Shown here: piece by piece, positions 42,901 to 57,900 of the stretch
Numbering within the stretch: position 1 is the first letter of the stretch
How the letters are laid out: the number at the start of each line of letters is the position of its first letter
From: Atrichornis clamosus
Taxonomy: Eukaryota; Chordata; Aves; Passeriformes; Menuridae
Direction of reading: 5' to 3'
Length of the DNA: 64,000 bases
Assembly: GCA_013400975.1 (NCBI GenBank)
Contig: WBMZ01009453.1
Location: 1 to 64,000, forward strand
Position numbers and translations under genes: made by a program
Notes under the pieces: generated by a model
The model's database searches: none
Seen by the model: only the letters and a program-made list of their open reading frames with translations
Told to the model about the DNA's origin: nothing

Positions 42901-45900
42901 AGTGATTCCTTTGTAGCTGAGAAAGATGTGAGTTATGAAAGGTAATTTCCTGAGTTGTCTGAAAAACTTTAATTTAATCCCACTTCTGCCTCACTGAGAC
43001 CCCATTGAGACAGAACAGCTGGAACTACTGCTGGGTTCTGTGCCCTACTTGTGAAGCACCTATTAGGGAAGGATTGTGATTCATGCTTGAGGGTTTTAAA
43101 TACTGTGCTAATATAGTTATATAACTAATAACATTTTTGTTCCTGTCATGAATAAGGCGTCATAGTAAGTTTCTTGCCTTTGGGGACTTCTTCCTTTCAG
43201 GCTTGTTTCCACATTAGTGTGTAATTTTTGAACAGAAATACCAGTGTTCCTAGAACTAATGACAGCTGTACTAATAAAGTTGCTGTTAAGTAGGGTTAAC
43301 TGTGTCTACAACCCAAACTCTTTGTGCACATAGGTAGGCATGTATGTTCCCCGTTTCTGGGATGGGAACTTAATAACAAAGCAAACAGGAGTGATAGTCT
43401 GTGAACGTATTAAATTCTTATGCAGTCATTCTGCTGAAAATTTTGGGGTTTTTAATTGTAAGGGAGCCTACTGCAGACTGACTTGGACAAATTAGTAGTA
43501 GTAGGACAAATTAGTGTAGGTTTGCTAATCTGGATAAATGAAATGCATGTTTTGGAGTTGAGGTGGGTAACAGCTGAACTTCACTGGCACAGCAAAAGCC
43601 ATGAAGCACAGCCTCAGATGGGGAAGAAGGAAGGTTACGGGTACTGATGCTAAGGCTGTAAGAGAAGTCCTGTTACAAGTGATTTGATTGCTAGAGAATC
43701 TCTGTTAGATTTACATGTATAAATTGTTGTCATTTTATGGGGGAGATTTTATGACAGAATACACATTACAAACTATTTTACTGTCCTTTCCTTACAATAT
43801 GCAAAACATTTCTTTAAAGCACTTCTGTAATCATGGTGTATGGAAAATTCTTTGAAAGATAATGCTCAGAGGTGAGGAGAAAATTTGTATTCTGGAAGGG
43901 AGAGGGAAAAAAAAGTTTAGGAAGCCTGTTTAGAGAGAAGGTGTGAACACTGATTTGTCTGCCTGATGACTAAGTAGAGGAGCAGTTGAAGAATTTCTGA
44001 CCTGTGATTTCTAACTAGCAGTCATTTACTTCTGTATCTAATTGGTATAGACATGTTTAAAAGAAAAATAAACCCACATGATCTGAAAAAAACCCTTAAA
44101 TTTGCAATTCTTGGTAGTGCTGTAATGTTCCTGTGACATTTAAAAAGTTCAAGATTTTGTGTATTATTTTTTCCTTTGCAGTGGGCCCGTTCTACAACCT
44201 TGTGATAAATTTGCTTCCAGCAGTAAGTCTCACAAACAGGATGATACATCGTCAGGTAGTGTTTAAAGTTGGTATTTTGTTGCATTTAATGTATAAGCTG
44301 CTTATAAACTGTAACTGACAGTTCAGTAATTTCTGTAGTATTTGGCTTGTCCAGAAGAAGAAATGCAGATTTTATTGGCTGTGGTTACATTTCTGTCCAA
44401 GTGCATGGTACAGCATGCCAGCTTTATGTTGTTAGCTTTGGAAGGACAGAGCCCTGCATGGTTTGGTATCAAATGTACCATGATGAAGTTATCTTTCCAA
44501 AATACTGTGAGCAAAATTTTCAGGCTCAGTTTGTACCGGTTTGATGTGTTTCCATGTGATGTTATTATATGCAATAACTTCAGACAACCCTGAAACAAAT
44601 TGTACAGAGTTATAGTGTCATGGCCTGTTTGCCTAAGAATACTTGGGTCTGAGTTTCTGGGGGAAGAGGGTTTATTGTTGTTGTGTTTGTTTTGTTTTGT
44701 GGGTGGGGGTTTTTTGTGTATGTGTGTGGGTTTATTATTATTTGTTTGGTTTCAGTTTTAAGTTTCACTACACAAGTTGCACATGTTGTCATGAATATGA
44801 GGCCAGGAGACACAAAGTCTTTTCTTTAGTGTTTTAGAGTCAGATGTGAATGCAGTGCTTTCTTCAGAGATCTAGTTTTGTGTGTGTTCTGGTAAGAAAT
44901 TTATTCTAAAGTTAGGTTTGAGTGATATAAATCTGAATGACCTTGCACTTTGATCAATAAAATTATGTGTGTAGTTACAATTTGCCAATGTTTATTTTAT
45001 CAAGAGGGATAGGTCTGAGGAATATTTACTTGAATGTATAGTTTTCAGGTAATTTTCAAGCGTACTCTGTTTAAAAACTAATTATTTATACTGTTTATCT
45101 ACACTGGATTTCATATATGTTTATAGCAAAAGGTATTAGTGGGAACACTATCCTTGGGACTTCTGTTTGTGTTACTTTTGGTTGCTTCTAGTGGATATAT
45201 TGAACAAAAGTCAGGAATAATAAATGCCTTTGGTGGTGGGTTTTTTGAATGTCTTTTCAGATAATTCTGAAGACTTGAATTATAAATTAAGACAACTGTT
45301 GTCAGATGACACAGCAAGGCATAAAATAGGTAAGATTATTTTAAAATATCATCATGTAAGTGTGTAAATACATTTCCAACTTGATGTAAAATTTGCTGAA
45401 GGAGACACAAGAAAACAACCAGAAATGGGTTCATATATTCATAAGTATTTACAGATAGGGTTTCTTAATTCTTCAGGTATAGCCCTTCTCTTAATTTCAA
45501 AATTATTTTGTAAAACTTCTAGTGTTCCTTTTTTTTCTTGCTATATTCAATAATTATCTTCTTTTTCCACATTTCCATTTTTCATTTGATATTGTGTTAA
45601 GGAAACTTTCAGACCTGGCAATCCAGGAGCCTCTCTGGCAGTCACAGTACCCCCACCAGAGACTTTAAGTGCTGAGACTGGAGCCCCTTCACTGTGGACA
45701 GCTCCAGTGACCCGGCAGGTGCCCCGCTTGACTCCCTGCGCATCCACATTCACACACTCAGACAAGATTTCCTTCCTGGCTCCACCCTGAGTTTCCCATA
45801 GCAGAGGCTCAGACCTCTGGCTCCTTTGAGTAATTTTATCATGGCTCAACAACAGAATAACAGCTTGAACTGGAACAAAGGGGGTTTTGTACCCTCACAG

Positions 45901-48900
45901 CCTGTGTGCTCCACAGTCGGGGGTCTTCCAGCTGAGTCCGTGGTTCCTACTGGATCTCTGGTGTCCGGTCACCTGGCCCCTTGTTGTGCCAAGGGTCAGC
46001 ATCAGTTCACAATCTCTTGCCTGGGGCTCCTGGCATTTCCCATCACTCAGAACTCATTCTGCTGCTCACACTGCAGCTGCACACCCAGCTAACCTGCATT
46101 GAAGGTATTCCTAAACAACTGAGTCAAGACAACCTCTTACTGTTCAGGGAGAACAGCAAGAGTTTGAATTGGTTTTACACAGTAAAACTGAGGGTGCAAA
46201 TAACCTGTCTTGTGTGGTGATCTGAGGCTGGATAGGATGGAACAATGGGCGTGCAGTCAATTGTAGTCCCAAGCTAGTCTGTTTTACATTGGTTTTTTTT
46301 TTTATTGGCTTTGTTATTTTATGCACAACAGCTTAGTTGTCTACTTTCAAAAACTATTTCAGCAAGTTTTTTGTAATTACCATTTTCAGCATTTAAATAT
46401 TTGTGATTAATTTGCTCTCAGCTTTTAAGGGGCTTTTATTCTTTCTTACAAACACTAAAATATCGTGTCTTACTGTATTCGTATATGGCAGCTTTCACAG
46501 CTTGAATGTTGAGACGATGTAATAAGTACATCTGAAGATAAATATCTGAGAAATCTTGGAAGTGTGTGGAGTTTCTGTTGGCAGAAGCACTGTTCTTCTG
46601 GACCCTGGAAATGGGATTTATGAGTCTGGAAGAAAAGGGGCTGCTTATGCAATTTCTGTTACCCTCCCTGTGCCATAGCCAAGGCAGTGCCTTTTCTGTG
46701 TTGCCAATGAAATCCCTCAGATTTAGGCAGGGTTCTTAGTCTTTGTTGAGAGCTTTGTCTTCACAGTTGTGGCATGTTTGCTGTCCTTGAGCTTGAGCTC
46801 CTAATGTCCATGTATCAGTGATTCATTAAGATGTATAGAATTAAATCTAATGTAAAATCTGGGTGGTGATCGCAATATTTTCTGTCTCTGAATTTTTCTT
46901 TCATGCTTAATGTGAATGATTTTAACCTTCAAATCAGTAATGCCTTCCAACACACCTAACGTTCGTCGGACAAAAAGGATACGGCTAAGACCTCTGGAAT
47001 ATTGGAGAGGCGAGCGTGCAAATTACACTATGGGGCCTTCAGGTATTAGTTCCAAAATACCTATTTGCTTCCTTCTGATAGGGCAGTAAAGAGAACTCTG
47101 TGGGTTGATCTGGTGCCATGACAGCTTTGAGATGCTTACTATTGGGTAACTTTTTGTAAAAAGGAGATTATTTGTGGTTTCCAGCTATTTAGTCTTATTT
47201 CCATGTAGTCTTTTTCTCTCCTGACACTTCTGTGTCAGCTGAAAATAGTATCAGCAGAGCATGTGAAGTACCCTTGCCTTCACTGTTTTAGGGGAGAACA
47301 GAACAGTTTCTCTGTACTAGTAGGTTTGTTATGTAAGAGATTATATATGATACTGGAAAAAGAAACAATCTGCTGGATCATTAATTGGAACATTTCTCTT
47401 TGTGTGAGGATTGTTTTCCAGAGCAGATACTTTAATATTTTATTCAGTCTAAGTGTTAAATACTCTAAGTGAAAAAATAGATCTGGTTTTCAGGGATTTT
47501 CTTTCTTACAATTTAGCCTAGTTTGGTTCTTTCCTAATTAATTAGTTTGCTTAAAAATAGTATTTCTTTGTGTCCCTAAAAGTGATATTTTGTCTTAAAA
47601 AATTACTTACATATCATGGCTTTCTGAAATGTTCTTTGACTGAAATTTGATGAAATTATTTTCAAAATGTCTCAAGTTGCATTGCACTCCAAAATACTTA
47701 ATGTTGAAAAGCTTTTTTGTTCGTTCTGGCTTTCTAAAGCTATGTGAAAAGTTCAACATCAAGAAGGTGTATTTTCAATTGAAATGCCTATTGGCTGTGC
47801 AGGTTTGCTTCTTTTAAATTTACTGTGAGTTAGTACACTTTGTTTAACTTCCTTTTGTTTCAACAGGGCTTGTGATTAGTGGACTAGTGCACCCAGAAAC
47901 ACAATCTCCCAGGAAGAGTAAAAGGAGGAAGGATCATCATAAGCAGAAACGAGATAAAACAAGTATGAACACAGACTTTTTTCCTTTTGTTACTTCAAAA
48001 AAAAATCCTCTTTAATCAAATGCTCTATTGCTGTAAGATTTTCCTCCTGTAAACACTCGATTCTCTCTCTGTGTGAAAAGAATTTTATAACAAAATGTAT
48101 TAATGTGATCTGATGTGGAAAAACCTGTTCTTACTGTATCTGTAGCAATGCTGTATATTCTTCTTGTAAAAATGTTCACTTCTCAACGTAAGAAAGGAAG
48201 AAATACCAGACATCCGGAAGTGTTGTTGTGCCTTTAAAGCAGGGGTAGAAGAAAACAAACTGTACTTACTTTGTGTTCAGATCGTGATGCTAATGTGCAC
48301 AGTTAAGGTATGAAAACTTGTGGTTGTTTTACTGATATCTGCAATAACACATCTAAAAATGCAGCAGGTAGTGTCAGTAGTGTTTTAGGCTGTTGTAGGG
48401 TAAATACAAAACCACAACATGCTGGTGAAGAGAGAGCTTTAAGAACAGTGCATAAAATGGTTAAAAGTGGACAATAAATCTATGTTTAAGCAAACAGAGC
48501 CTCTGTGGCCAGTAGATAATAAATATGTAGGTAGTGCACAGAAAAGGGACTCAAAGTCCAAAAGCCAAATCATTTTTGCTGTGCTCCCTGGAAGATGTTC
48601 AATGCTAAAGAGCCTTTCTTTATGGGGACTGTCTAGAGCTTTTGTTTGAAGCTGAAACATTTCTCTGTGAAGTTACAGAACTAATAAAACAAGTGCTAAC
48701 AAGCATGGAAAATGCCATATGGTCCTAACACAGTTCTAAAACTAACCAGGGCTTAAATAATCTTCAGAGAAATAAGGAAGAAAACAGTCACTGTTACTAA
48801 AAATTTCTGATTTTCTAGAGTGTTTCTTGTAAATTTTATTCCTTACCTCAAAAATAAAAGTGGTGGGTAGAGAAGGTTCAGGGAAAGCTCATCAAAAACA

Positions 48901-51900
48901 CAGAAGGATTTCTGTGGTGAAGATTTCTCAGCCCTGAAGAGAATACTATGGAGGCATCTAAAGAAGAGGTCTAAAAAGACCTCTATAGTCATGAGTGAGT
49001 GACATGGAGAAGGGTAATAGAAATAAATTGTTCTCTTGGGGTTTTCTGCTTGTTCTTTTTAAACACATGAACTAGAAGGTGTGGAAAGCAGACAGTGAGA
49101 GCTGGATTCTTCAGCAAAATGAATTGGTCATTCTCACTATGTGCTTCCTGCCCCAGAATATTGTGCATAAAAATATTTATGTAGACTCAAGGCAAGAACT
49201 AGATACTTTAACAGAAGACTTAACGGTTAAGCTCTAAATAAAGTGTGTGAGCTCCAGGTTAGAGGTGGAAAGTATTCCATGGAAGTGTCATTACACTATT
49301 ACGGCATTTTGGGGGATGGAAGGAGTACCTGCTTTTGGCCACTGATGGGAGACAGGATCCTGGTCTAGATCAGTCTTTGATCTAAGTACAGTTTATGTTG
49401 TAATAGAAATCATTTGCAGCTCATGTGAACCTGAGCTGGTAGTGACTGTTCATACTGTGTCTCACAAGAAGTATTGGTTGCTCTGGGTGCATTTGAACTG
49501 TCTTCCAGAAGTGATTGATTTCCTCTGTGACAGACATTCATCCTCAGAGACAGTCTTTCTCTCACGTCCTTGAGTTTTAGTGATGCATATAAGGACTGTC
49601 AGCTAGCACAAACTCTTAAATGTTATTGATAAAATACAAATTCTGGTTTTATAACTCTACAGAGTTACACCTGTTGCTGCTTCTTTTTATAGAGCGATGG
49701 TTATGTTGGAACAAAGCTGTTCAAACACAGCACATTTCTCCCTGCCCCTGACTGTCTTGCTGTAAGAGTATTTAAGCTGCCATGAGTGCCTACAAAGTGC
49801 TACAGCTTGCCTTTAACATGCTTCTTCTGGCTGTGTTTAAAGAAATTTCCTGTGCAGTGTAGAGCTAAAATTGTCTGCTTAAGAGAATTCTGCAAGAGAA
49901 CTTTGGGATATTTACTCTGTAGTGAACATTCTAAAGCACCTCTTTTCTGTTTGAAAAGCACAGGGTTGACATCAATTCTTAGGATATTTCTTTCTCTGGA
50001 AAAATCCTTTTTATTATAAAAATAGTTCTCAGATTTACAACTTACAGTGAGATTCCTATATTTCTAGAGGAAAGGAAAATTGGACATGTGCTTATCTCTT
50101 GAACGCTTTACCTCTTAAGTCTCTTGATGCCTATCAGCAGTAGCTAAGAGCAAAAACACTTGTTCCTCATACTTCATCCTGTATTTCATATTCTCTCAGC
50201 ATCTGTTGCTAGAAAAGCACTTCTCTCAAACCACCGAGTTTGCTTTTGAGTAAATACTATTGTTAATAGCATAAGATAAATACTTGGCATTCCCCTGGGA
50301 AATTCCTTAGGATTTAGAGAGCCTTCATCTATTACACACAGAAATAATTTCAATGAAAATTACATTTTCAAAGAATTGTTATGGATGGTTTTCTTTTATT
50401 TGAAGGAAGTGTATCCAGTCTGTTTACTCACTTACTAAAGCAAATTTAAGAACTTAATGTGTAACATTAGAATTGTGGAAAAGTTGTGGTTAAAAAATTA
50501 AGTTTAAAAATGTATAGTAATTATTTGTCTGGTTTTGTTTTGGTTTCTTTGTTTCCTCAGATAGAAGAGAGATACCTGCAAGTTTGGATCACAACCTAGC
50601 TGATACTTCTAAGCCAACTGTTGTAGTGGACGCAGTAACAAATGAGGAAGTACTTCTAGGTGAGTTGAAGGGATGTGACCGAGGGAATTCCTGAATTATG
50701 TAGGAAGTGTTTAGATTGATAAGAAAGAAAATTGTTCATGCCACATTGGACGTAAAAAGGTGAGGTGTTGATACATTCATTGCTCTTCTAGAGAAAGTTC
50801 TGAGGGAGGCACAAAAAGTGTCCTGATTTTTCAGTTAAATATTGAGTCTGGCTTTTGGAGGTGTTGCACTATAACAAAATGTATTGCACTGAGCATGTTC
50901 CAAGACTAATTATGTGGTGGCATTAATGTTAATCTCCTGGACATTTTTTGTAGAGTGTGTTAACACCCAAAGCAGTCACATTTGCTACTTCCAAGATGAA
51001 GCAGTAGAAATATACAAAAATTTGAATACATCTATTTTTGCAACTGGTAGATTGATTCTGAAACCTTTTAAAGAAAAGGGGCACCAGTTTGTCCACATGG
51101 ATACAATAGTAAGTGAGCTTTTTTCTTATTTTTATAAAATGGACTTTGTAAACAGAGGATCTTGGGGTGGTTGGAAGTAGCATGAAGTTGAGAGGTTCCC
51201 CCCCTTAATGCAAATAAACATTAATGAATCATTTGCTAGAGGTACTTTGCAAGCACATCGCCCTGTTTTGTTTCATATTAAATCTGTATGTCCATGTGCT
51301 CCTATTTTCTGGATCTTGCAGGCAGGATAGAAGTATCAAAGAAGTAAAACTGGATCCCATCCCCCTTTTGAGTTGTGCCTCTTATTTTTCAGCAGTATGG
51401 GAAAAAGGAATTGCAGTTCCGGGTTTTTATTTTATATTTGTGTTTTTATCTTTGTTACAACATATATGCAAATATTTTCTTGGATCACTTCCTTAAATGT
51501 TTGCAAAGGAAACACTGCTAATCTTAGAACCCTTTGGCTTCCATTAAGGTTTTCCATATTATCCGTGGCAAAATTATTGTTACGTTACATAAGACCTCGT
51601 ATTATCTGACTACTGGGGACTTCTTCTATGTTCCAGCAGGTGAGTACCTGTGTCTGTAAACAATTTGTTGGAGATGGATGAGACTGAATTAGCGTGCTAG
51701 GAATCAAACCCAAACAGAATGACTGGAAGAGAGAAGATTGAATAGAGACTGGGAAAGTACAGGGTTATGAAGAATGGAATGTAACACAACACTGGGCATA
51801 GGTTGAGGATCCAGTTTTTGAATGCAATGATACAAATGCCACTTGTATATGTGAATTTGCCTCAAAGTTTTGGTGACACTACCAAGTTCTAAGAGTAAAT

Positions 51901-54900
51901 TTCTCTTGGTATTCTGGTTCTGTCACTAGTTGTAATGTTGGGTAAACATCACAGGCAGCTTAATATAGTGGTAGTTAATATAATTGTTTTGGTCACCATC
52001 TGCTTGCTGTCTTTTTCTACGTAAAATTATGAAAATCCATTTGGATCAGTTCACCATGTTTTATACTTTGTGCTTGGTTATAGAAAGTGCAGAATATCTT
52101 GTTGAATGGGTTGTAACTTCATATGGGTTTTGAGAATTTAAAGACTTGATTTTGTCCTGATATAAGAGTGGCATGAATTCCATATAGGAAGCTTTCCATC
52201 AGAGGGTTAAGACACTAGTCAGAAGCTTCTGTAGTAGTGTTAAAGCAGGCTGTTCATGAAGCTGTAAAGAGCTTTTGTACAGCTTTCTTGTGAAGAGACT
52301 CTCTTAGAAAATGATGAATTAGCCTTTTTTTTCCATTAACTTTTCAGCACAACGTCCTGATTGAATAGTCATTGTTCAACTAACACTTGATGCTTTTAAG
52401 CGTTTTTTTGGTGTTTGTTTGAATCTTAGAAGTATAGGGGGTCTGCAGAGACAATTTTGTCATTTACTTTTGGGAAAGCAGGGTTATATAAAAGGCTGAA
52501 ATTTTCGTGTGACCATAAGGATCTATACTTGATTCTTCCCTGCTTCCTGAGGGCGAGTCTCAGTATGGCTGGGTGGGCAATGCAGTGTTGGTGGCAGGTG
52601 TTCTGTCAGTTATCGTGTGGCTGTGTATGAGTGTCAGGATGTTGGTCATTCCCGATGTTCAGGGCCTATTAGGTAATTCTATTTTGTGATCACGTTAGTG
52701 CAAATCTCAAGTGAAGATCTGCAGGTAAGTTTCCATGTGCAGTTTTTATTGATAGCTTCTGTAGGAATAAATAAAAGTGAATTCAGTCATCTTAAAGTTT
52801 TCTTGTGGGTTTTGAGAGCTGAGAACTCAAGTCTGTTACATTCTTTTCAGTAAAAATCTTCTAAGCAAAGATTTAAGTAAATGACACTAGCTGTATTCCT
52901 TGTCATCTCTTGGAAATGCACTGACCTGCCTGTAAGAGTGGCATCCTAGATTAGGACCTAATATTCCTTCTGTTAAAATAGATAAAATAAAAATACACTT
53001 GGCTGAAGATAGGTCAGGACTTGAAAAATTGCTAGTGGCTCCTAAGGAAAACTTACTCTGTTTTTATTTGTAGGAAATGGATATAACATACGTAATCTTC
53101 TGAACGAAGAAAGTGTTCTTCTCTTCACACAACTCAAAGACAGGTGAAGAACTTTATGCAGAGAAGTTTGCTGAAACACTTGTCAAACTTTTGTGTGTTC
53201 TGAAGTTCTGTTTACATACAAAATGTTTGAGCGTGCCCACCTTAATGTTACAAATTAATACAAGCAGCTGAAATCAACATCAGAAGCGTTAAGAGAAACC
53301 CCAGAAGAATGTTGGTAGTTTGCTACCAGTAATATACAGAAGGGCCTCGCTCTGCATCAGTTACTGTTCTTGTGCCATCCAGTGACAGAAAGATATAAGT
53401 ATGAAGTGTGTGGGTATATTTGTTGTTCCAAATTGTATCAATATGCTTAATCTCCCTAAAGATGCTTAGCACTTGAAAAAACGTTGACATCCTCAGCTAA
53501 CATCTGATAGATAGTCTTAACGACTGCCTGGTACAACCTGCTCAGAATAATCTCTATTTAAATGATGAACCTGCTGTTTGCATTCCAGCCATTGTTGTCT
53601 AGGAGATGGGCTGCTGAAATGCTGCTGTGCTGGGGTCCAGCCGCCTTCTCATGTGCTAATGACAGGCGCTCCTTCCTTGTCTGGCAGCTGTATGATTAGT
53701 GTCTCCAATCTGAATAGTAAAATAGGAGCTCTTAAGTAGGAGCTTATCAGTTGTGTCTTTTGTGTGGAAGCTATGGCCTGATTAGCTCTGAACATTGTTG
53801 ATAGCTTTATTTTGTGTAACAGCAATAGGTCATTGCCAAATGTATTATTTTAATATCTCCTTTTGATTTGCTTGCTGTGTTCCTGGATAATAATGAGGAC
53901 CTTTGGGAAAGCTGTAATTATACTGTATACTCCAGAAGCCAAGTCTAGACAGCAGATGGTATACATAGCATTTGTCTCAAGCTCTTGAAGGTTCCTTCTG
54001 GCTGAAGATAAGGATAAACTACAGCTATTCTAGTATGGTGCTTTCTCTCTCTGGTCACTGCTATCCTCAAAGAGGAGATAAGGCAAATTGAATTGGAATT
54101 GTGAACTTTTAAGGACTTGAGGTTTGAGCATTGACGGTGTAAACATTATTGGCCATGATCTTTATGCTAAACCTAAAGTATACATTACAGTAGGACAGAG
54201 GAATTGGTTTTCAGCTGCCAGCTAACTTCGTGTGTCTGTGAAAGGGTTTGGACACCAAGATTACCGTGCCTATGAAAGACCCTTTAGATTAGGGAATTTG
54301 AAATAATGCTTTCTGTCATTCTGCTTGAGCAGTGGTTCCTATGGTTAATGCATATATAGACTGACAGTGGAAATACGTGGTAGAAGCTATGTGCTATCTT
54401 TTCATTCATGGCTAGGTCATGTGTATCTCTGACAAGATGATGCCTGTCGCCTTTTAGTTCTTCCTCTGGCTTGAAACAAACTATTTGCTTTCCAGAGTTC
54501 AGACTACACCCACACAAGGACCTTTTTTTTTCCAACCTCAACTTTTGTAAGCAATTTCAGAGTTAAAAAAGTCATTTAGTTACCAGCTATGAATTTGATG
54601 TTGGCAGCTTTTCTAAATTTTGGGCTTGGGTTGGTGTCTTCAAGGTCAGCAAGATTCAAATAATGTCCTTTCTGTGTTGGAGCCATACCAGCTACCAGAT
54701 GGGAACACATGCTGTCTCCCTGCTTGAGGGGATCCCACCCACAAAAATGTTTAGTTTTTAAATCTTCCAACTCCTCAGGCCTACAGAGATCTGGAATTTT
54801 GCCACTTGGAAAAAGAGTACAGGGCTAGCATTACACTAAAGACTCTGCTTCTAGCCCAAGTGGGTCTTCCAGCGGTCAAGGCATGGATCTGATGGTCTCT

Positions 54901-57900
54901 GATCCCAGCAACAAATTGGTTCCAGTTGAAAATCAGAACAAGAAAACTTTTCAGTTGTTTTAATGGCCAGGGAGTTCAGAACAAAAATACCCTGCTGATT
55001 TTTTTCTGTGTTACCTGTCTGCAGATTGGGTAGCAGAAGGATGGATACTTTGTTGAGGGGTTAGTGTAGGTGTATGGACTACAGAGCTCATGGCCCTAAA
55101 GGAAAGTGCAGGTGGATGCTGTGGCAGAGCTCAGCAGGTTGCTGCTTGCCAGCCACGTGTTTGCATTTGGTGGGCTCAGATGAGAAGTGATAACCTTACC
55201 CTTGTATCAGGCACTGGTGTGTCTTCCCCCGCTGCACTATTCTGCAACTTGGCAACAAGGTTTTGAGCGAGTTTTCTTTTGGGGCAGGAATAAATTATTA
55301 GAAAGATGTCCTTTAGGATGCTTCCTTAAGCAGAAGTAATGTGTACAGACCTTTTCCTGACACAGGCTGGGAAGTGCAGATGTTCACGTGCAGGTTCAAG
55401 GTCATTTTGCCTGTTTGTGTTTTCTAATTCTGTGGCTGGAAGCATCAATAGAATAGGGCAGATTTGGTAAAGTATGTCACTTTTTAAGCTGCATGGTTTT
55501 GTTGCTTTCTGTCTAGTTGGTTTCTTGGGAGAAATGTCCTGTGTAGTTTGCAGGGAACATTTTGTAGATGGACTACATCTCAAAATGTTTGTTTTACTTT
55601 TTTTTAAGAAGCAATATCAGTTGTGCCAAGGGAAGTTCTCTGGAATATTTCTCTAGTTTAGCAACAGTTCTACTGTTTGTCAGTAGATGGGGCTTGAAGC
55701 ACAGCTGTTTGTTCTTCTCTGGCCTCTGTGTTCATTAGGATTTTGAAAGGCAGGAAGAAGAGTGTGTTACAGGTGGAGATGAATTTAGTGGAATTCTGTT
55801 GCAAGGAGATGTAAATCAGTTGCCATTAATAGTAGGACTTTACTGAATGTTGCTAAATTCATTCAGTTAGCATGGATGTTGTACTAGTTGCAGCCACTTG
55901 CACAAAACTGTTTTTTAAAACAGTAGTGCACAGCTGCAGTTGTTGAGCTAGGTTGTTCACTGTTGGTCTGGATTGAATTTTAAATTTTTTACTTCAACTT
56001 GACACTTGTTAGAAATTTGCTTCTGTGTCAATAGCCTGAATTATAGTGTGGGAAGGTGCAGGAGAATGCTCTGAGTGCCAGGGCTCCTATGGCTGCTGAG
56101 TTGTGCAGTGTGTCAATCAATAATCAGTTGTTAGTCAGAAGCAGCAGCTGATGTTTGACCTCTGCCTGGTCTTGTTTTGGCTCCTGCTTCCTACATTTTT
56201 GTGTGCATCAGGCCAAACTGGATATTGCAAAGAAATAAAAAAGCCTTTTCTGAAATGTGAGAAGTTAGCATTCTCCCTGTGTGTGTGTGATCCGTTTTGC
56301 CAGCATATTTTCTACTCTGCTGAGTAATCTCACTTCCGCTGGCTACTGTGGTTTAGCCAGGTTTTTGCTAATAAGCTAAGCTGAAGTTGGTTAACCAGTG
56401 ATACCTGCTGTGGAGTTAAGTTGGGATCACTGTCTTGAAAGAGATAAAACCTTTTCTGTTGTCTGTGAGATACTCTTACTGTTCCTGGAGGATATGTACT
56501 GATATCCTGGAAGATATTCCTGTTTCAGTATATTAATTCATTGCTTTCTGTCAACAGTAATTGAGAGAGCTGGAAACAAAAGCCAAGTCACTTATTTCAG
56601 CTTCATGTTAGTAGGTACATGTGTTCTATAGTAGGTACTGTGGGTAACATCCAGGGACTTGTTTTAAGAAGATTAACTGAGAAGTCCTGCTGCAATGAAA
56701 AGTAAGAGTTTTGAAGGCTTTGGCTCCTTTCAAAAAAATTACAGGTCAGTAGGTTCTTTTGCAAATCCATCTTTTTGTAGTTTTGTTTGGTTAGAAAGCT
56801 TTTCCTGTTACACTAAACAAAAGATTTTTGCAGCTTAAAACAGCAGAAGAACAATTGCAGAACTGTCAGTTGTGTATGCACATCCATATTTGTACAACTC
56901 TGTAAACATAAAATAGGAGATTGTGAGCTGAGTAATTACAGACAAAATAAACAGGACCAATAAAACAAACTGTTGAGGCACATATATAGCTTCGTCAAAT
57001 TTCAAGTACACAGCTAAATTGGTTATCTGCAGATGATTTTAAATTAACATTTGGGGAATGCAATAAACCCAAAGAGCTATTTCCTCATTTCATAACAGCT
57101 GAAAAGGCATTTCAGCGTGAGGGACTATTTCTTGTATTTCTACTGATGTATAGACTCTGCATGATATCTTTTTTAATACAGGATTTACTTTAAGTGGTGA
57201 TTGATTGCAGATGATACATCTATCTGAAGAGAGTGGACCGTGCCTCTTTAATGGTATTGACAGCTGTTGTAACTGAATATCTTAGTTTTTTTCAAGCTGG
57301 TACATGTCCTTTGCAGAAAATCCTGTTACTTCATGGATGTTCACAACTATAGTCAGAAGAGGTCTCGAGCGCAGACGTTTCTTGGGTTGTGTGGACAAGC
57401 TTTATTTAGGATTTGACAACCAAAGTGATTCCTATGGTTCGGTTCTAAGGTGAAAACAATCACTGATCATCAGCCAGCACAGTCAGCTGCAGGTTATTAC
57501 AGGAAATGAATATGTTAAAAGGTGTGCCTGCAGAGCTGCTCTGTGCTCTTAAGCCTGCTCATAAAGCTCCTGTTCTGGTCTGCTTCATTTAAACTTCGTG
57601 CCCAAGAAAAGGTGCACACAAAGGGTTGTAAAACCACGTGCACTTTGCAGTCCTTCTGCAGTCTTCTCTTGTTTGGAGTACAAGGAGGACAATGATTCAG
57701 ACAAGGACCATGAAGAAACAAAATGTTTACTTTGTCAGTCTGACTGTTTAGTTGAGATACAAATCTAGAAGTGCTCACAGAAAATCACATTAATGGTCCA
57801 GAATAAGATTTTTAACTTCTCTTTGCAGCTTGATAGGTAAGGACTTTTAAATTTGAAAACTGAAGAATTCCAGTACTCTTGACAACTATTTAGGAAGTTT

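Noticed and set aside
44643..44837. Phe/Cys/Val-rich frame in a TG-rich stretch, resembling a membrane peptide
   Set aside because: It is a translation of low-complexity GT-rich intron sequence between two CENPC exons.
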